A program made the position numbers and the translations under genes. Positions 61,862 to 64,000 of a stretch of 64,000 nt of DNA are shown in pieces. The stretch lies in NCBI RefSeq assembly GCF_040939455.1, contig NC_134120.1, positions 1,642,501-1,706,500 of the forward strand. The letters run 5' to 3'. Origin of the DNA: Microcebus murinus (lineage: Eukaryota > Chordata > Mammalia > Primates > Cheirogaleidae). Position 1 is the stretch's first letter; each line of letters begins with the position of its first letter. The notes beneath the pieces are model-generated. The model ran no database searches. It was given only the letters and a program-made list of their open reading frames with translations, and was not told where the DNA came from.

Positions 61862-62135
61862 TAATAAAATGTGGCATATCCATGCCATGGGGTTCTACTC
61901 AGCCCCAAAATAACAATGGTGATCTAGCACCTCTTCTATTAACCTGGATGGAGCTGGAGCCCATTGTACTAAGTGAACTATCCCAAGAATGGAAAACCAA
62001 GCACCACGTGTACTCACCAGCAGACTGGTTTTGACTGATCAACTCCTAAGTGCGCATATCGTAGTGACATTTGTCGGGCGTCGGGCAGATGGGAGGGGAG
62101 GAGGAGATGGGTACATGCACACATGATGTTCCTAG
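61862..62135 (+). mobile_element. L1 3' end, strepsirrhine type
   Basis: L1 landmarks are 'aaaatgtggcatatccatg', 'ggttctactcagcccc', 'acctggatggagctggag' and 'actaagtgaactatccc', followed by a 3' UTR with 'tactcaccagcagactgg' and 'gcgtcgggcagatgggag'. I associate this 3' UTR with strepsirrhine L1s. It is 5'-truncated and non-coding. Confidence 0.8.
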
Positions 62136-63285
62136 GTGTTTGGTAGGCTAATTTCATCGATATTAAATATCAATATTGTTTGTGCTTTACTTGCTTAGCT
62201 GTTTCCTTCTCCATTTATTCTAATACTTAAATCTCTTAAATAAACTTGTTTGCCCCCTCAAAATACGGAATTTTATTAATGCCACTGGGCTACCTTCACA
62301 CAGCTCGCAAGGCACGCTTTCATCTGTTAGTGGCCACAAAACCAAAGGCCTCACTGTCTCACTTTCCGCGTTCGCAGAACGAGACGATTAGATCAGCTCC
62401 TTCCCTTCGTTCCACGTGGGAGGAGCGTTGGAAACACAGCTAGCTGCTGGCCGCGCGTGTCTGTCCTCTCCCCAGTGAGCCTATGAAATGACCCACCACC
62501 GCGTGCCGGACGCTCGCACCTGGCCCTCCGCCCACAGGTGAGGAAACCCTGCAGGGGCGGTGACGGCGGCGGGAGCAGGCACACACAGAGGAAAAGACCA
62601 GCGAGGCCAGCAGGGCCGGTCCCTCGGCCCGGGCCCCCTCCCTCACCCCCGAACACAAGATCGAAAAAAGAATTTATTTTTCTCGGTGTGTCAGAAATAT
62701 GATGTCATTTTCAAAACAACTTTGCTCACAAGAATCATGATGGGAAATTACCATCACGAACACTGTTATTCTCCCGTCAGAGGCTGACGGGCGCACACCT
62801 GAGCGCCCACCGGGTACCCAGGCGTTCCCGGACACCGGGTCAGCTGCTGGAGGAGGCGCTGGCGCCCGCTGTCCCCTCCCTCCCGGCTAGGCGGCCGCCC
62901 CAACTCCTCCAGAGAACACCCTGCCCCACTGTCCCCTTGCCTGGCCACACTGGCCTTTCCGAAGAGTCACGTCGCCTGTTTGTTAAGTGTCTTTAAGAAC
63001 CTGTTGGATAGACATTACGGAGGATACATGTCAAACAGCATTTCTTAAATTTCAAGATATTAAGGGGTGCAAATAATTCTTACATATACACTTTGTACAG
63101 TTTTAAGTCGGAGTTTTAGTGTGTCTGACTCAGAGTACCACTCAGCCGTAGAAAGGAACCAAACAACATTTAATCGAAGACTTCTTTTCAACATCTTCCG
63201 TGTCCAAGACACTGAATAACCTCCTCTGGCTGAGAGGCCGTGGCACAGGTACCCTCAGGAGCAGGCATCGGCTGTCCCTCTTCCT
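62136..63285. other. Unannotated stretch, no gene seen
   Basis: Ordinary to GC-rich (62430-62660, 62780-62960). 'agtaccactcagccgtagaa' at about 63133 may be a sliver of L1. No gene recognised. Confidence 0.4.
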
Positions 63286-63289
63286 GGCG

Positions 63290-63684
63290 GACTGACTCCG
63301 TGCCTGGGCTGCCGACACAAGCCCACGAACCCCCGTGGCTTCTCACAACAGGAACGTGCTCCCCACGGTGCCCGAGGCCAGAAGTCTGAGGCCCAGGCGT
63401 CCGCAGGGCCAGTTACTTTCTCCAGGTTTGAGGGAGACCCTTCTCGTCTCTTCCAGCTCCGGGGGCAGCCTGGCCTGTAGACAGCGCCTGCCCCCGTCAC
63501 GTGGCCTTCTCCACGTATGTGTTGTTTATCAAGGACACAGGTGATCAGATTTAGGGCCCACCCTGACCCAGTGTGTCCTCACCTTGCTGTAAATTACACC
63601 TAAAAAGATCCTGTTTCCAAATAGGGTCACGTTCAGGGGTTTAGGGTAGACATGAGTTGGGGAACAGTGTTCAACCCACAATAG
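63290..63684 (-). mobile_element. MLT1-like (ERVL-MaLR) LTR, antisense, GC-shifted
   Basis: On the plus strand the complement of an MLT1-type LTR is readable: 'gcctgggctgccgacacaag', 'gccagaagtctgaggcccag', 'tcacgtggccttctccac', 'gatttagggcccaccctgac', 'ctgtttccaaatagggtcac' and 'gtgttcaacccacaata'. The left third has many A/T positions replaced by G/C. No viral genes are present. Confidence 0.75.
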
Positions 63685-63699
63685 GACCACACAGCCTTC

Positions 63700-64000
63700 C
63701 TCAGTTCTTGAGCCTCACCTGCCCTGCCTTTGCGCCTGCCCTTCCTCTGTGCTTGTTCTGCCTTTGCACCTGCCCTGCCTTTGCACCTGCCCTGCCTTAG
63801 CGCCTGCCCTGCCTTTGCGCCTGCCCTGCCTTTGCGCCTGCCCTGCCTTAGCGCCTGCCCTGCCTTTGCGCCTGCCCTGCCTTTGCGCCTGTCCTGCCTC
63901 TGTGCTTGTTATGCCTTTGCACCTGTTCTGCCTTTGCGCCTGCCCTGCCTTTGCGCCTGCCCTGCCTTTGCGCCTGCCCTGCCTTTGCGCCTGCCCTGCC
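63700..64000. repeat. 17-bp minisatellite with higher-order structure, open at window end
   Basis: The unit is 'tttgcgcctgccctgcc' with variants (tttgcacc, ttagcgcc, tctgtgcttgtt), about 17 copies from roughly 63715. The variant pair beginning 'ctctgtgcttgtt' recurs at 63745 and 63898, exactly 153 bp (nine units) apart. The 'ccttagcgcc' variant recurs at 63795 and 63846, exactly 51 bp (three units) apart. The array continues beyond the window. Confidence 0.95.

Overview
This window is nuclear DNA from a primate, and the repeats point to a strepsirrhine (lemur or loris group), most likely a lemur. Five interspersed Alu copies (1583-1913, 9011-9346, 29579-29912, 31396-31694, 45670-46026) and a three-monomer copy (39408-39902) carry features I know from strepsirrhine Alus: an extra A/T-rich segment between the monomers, and a right monomer reading as 'gctgtgagctaggctgacgc'. 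The 3' end of an L1 at 61862-62135 also looks strepsirrhine. No bacterial, plasmid or viral gene organisation is present.

I could not support any protein-coding exon, tRNA, rRNA or small RNA gene. The open reading frames in the window are short and overlapping, sit in GC-rich or repeat sequence, and match no protein I recognise. The window therefore reads as intergenic (or intronic) DNA, possibly a gene desert near a developmental regulator, made of interspersed repeats, tandem repeats, GC/CpG-rich blocks and A/T-rich low-repeat blocks that look like conserved non-coding elements. I cannot name the locus.

Layout. 0-9 kb: truncated SINE, one Alu, a MIR-like relic, candidate conserved blocks near 3.1-3.8 and 5.9-6.2 kb, and a CpG-rich patch at 6.4-6.7 kb. 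9-13 kb: Alu, L1 fragment, two L2-like relics. 14-16 kb: a three-level nest, with an antisense L1 split by an ERVL-type LTR that is itself split by an MST-like LTR. 17.7 kb: a small hAT-type element with 8-bp target duplications. 18.7-20.2 kb: the best CpG island. 20.3-20.9 kb: L1 3' relic containing a 21-bp-arm hairpin. 23.8-28.9 kb: one long, decayed sense-strand L1. 29.6-31.7 kb: two Alus. 33.4-35.2 kb: the most convincing candidate enhancer cluster. 36.7-37.4 kb: a strikingly GC-shifted L1 3' end. 37.9-38.4 kb: mariner-like element. 39.4-40.1 kb: three-monomer Alu with a 229-bp GAAA/GGAA tail. 40-45.6 kb: GC/CpG-rich block without recognisable genes. 45.7 kb: Alu with a perfect 12-bp target duplication. 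47.3-47.6 kb: 27-bp minisatellite with an E-box in most units. 49.2-49.7 kb: hAT-like relic. 50.7 kb: tandem GC boxes. 51-53.6 kb and 59.7-61.0 kb: further A/T-rich candidate regulatory blocks. 63.3-63.7 kb: MLT1-like LTR. 63.7 kb to the end: 17-bp minisatellite with higher-order structure that runs off the window.

There is no set of genes working together here. The coherent themes are layered transposon history, strong GC shift of old repeats in the GC-rich zones, and several blocks that could be long-range regulatory DNA. Repeat family names come from remembered consensus sequences, not from a database search.
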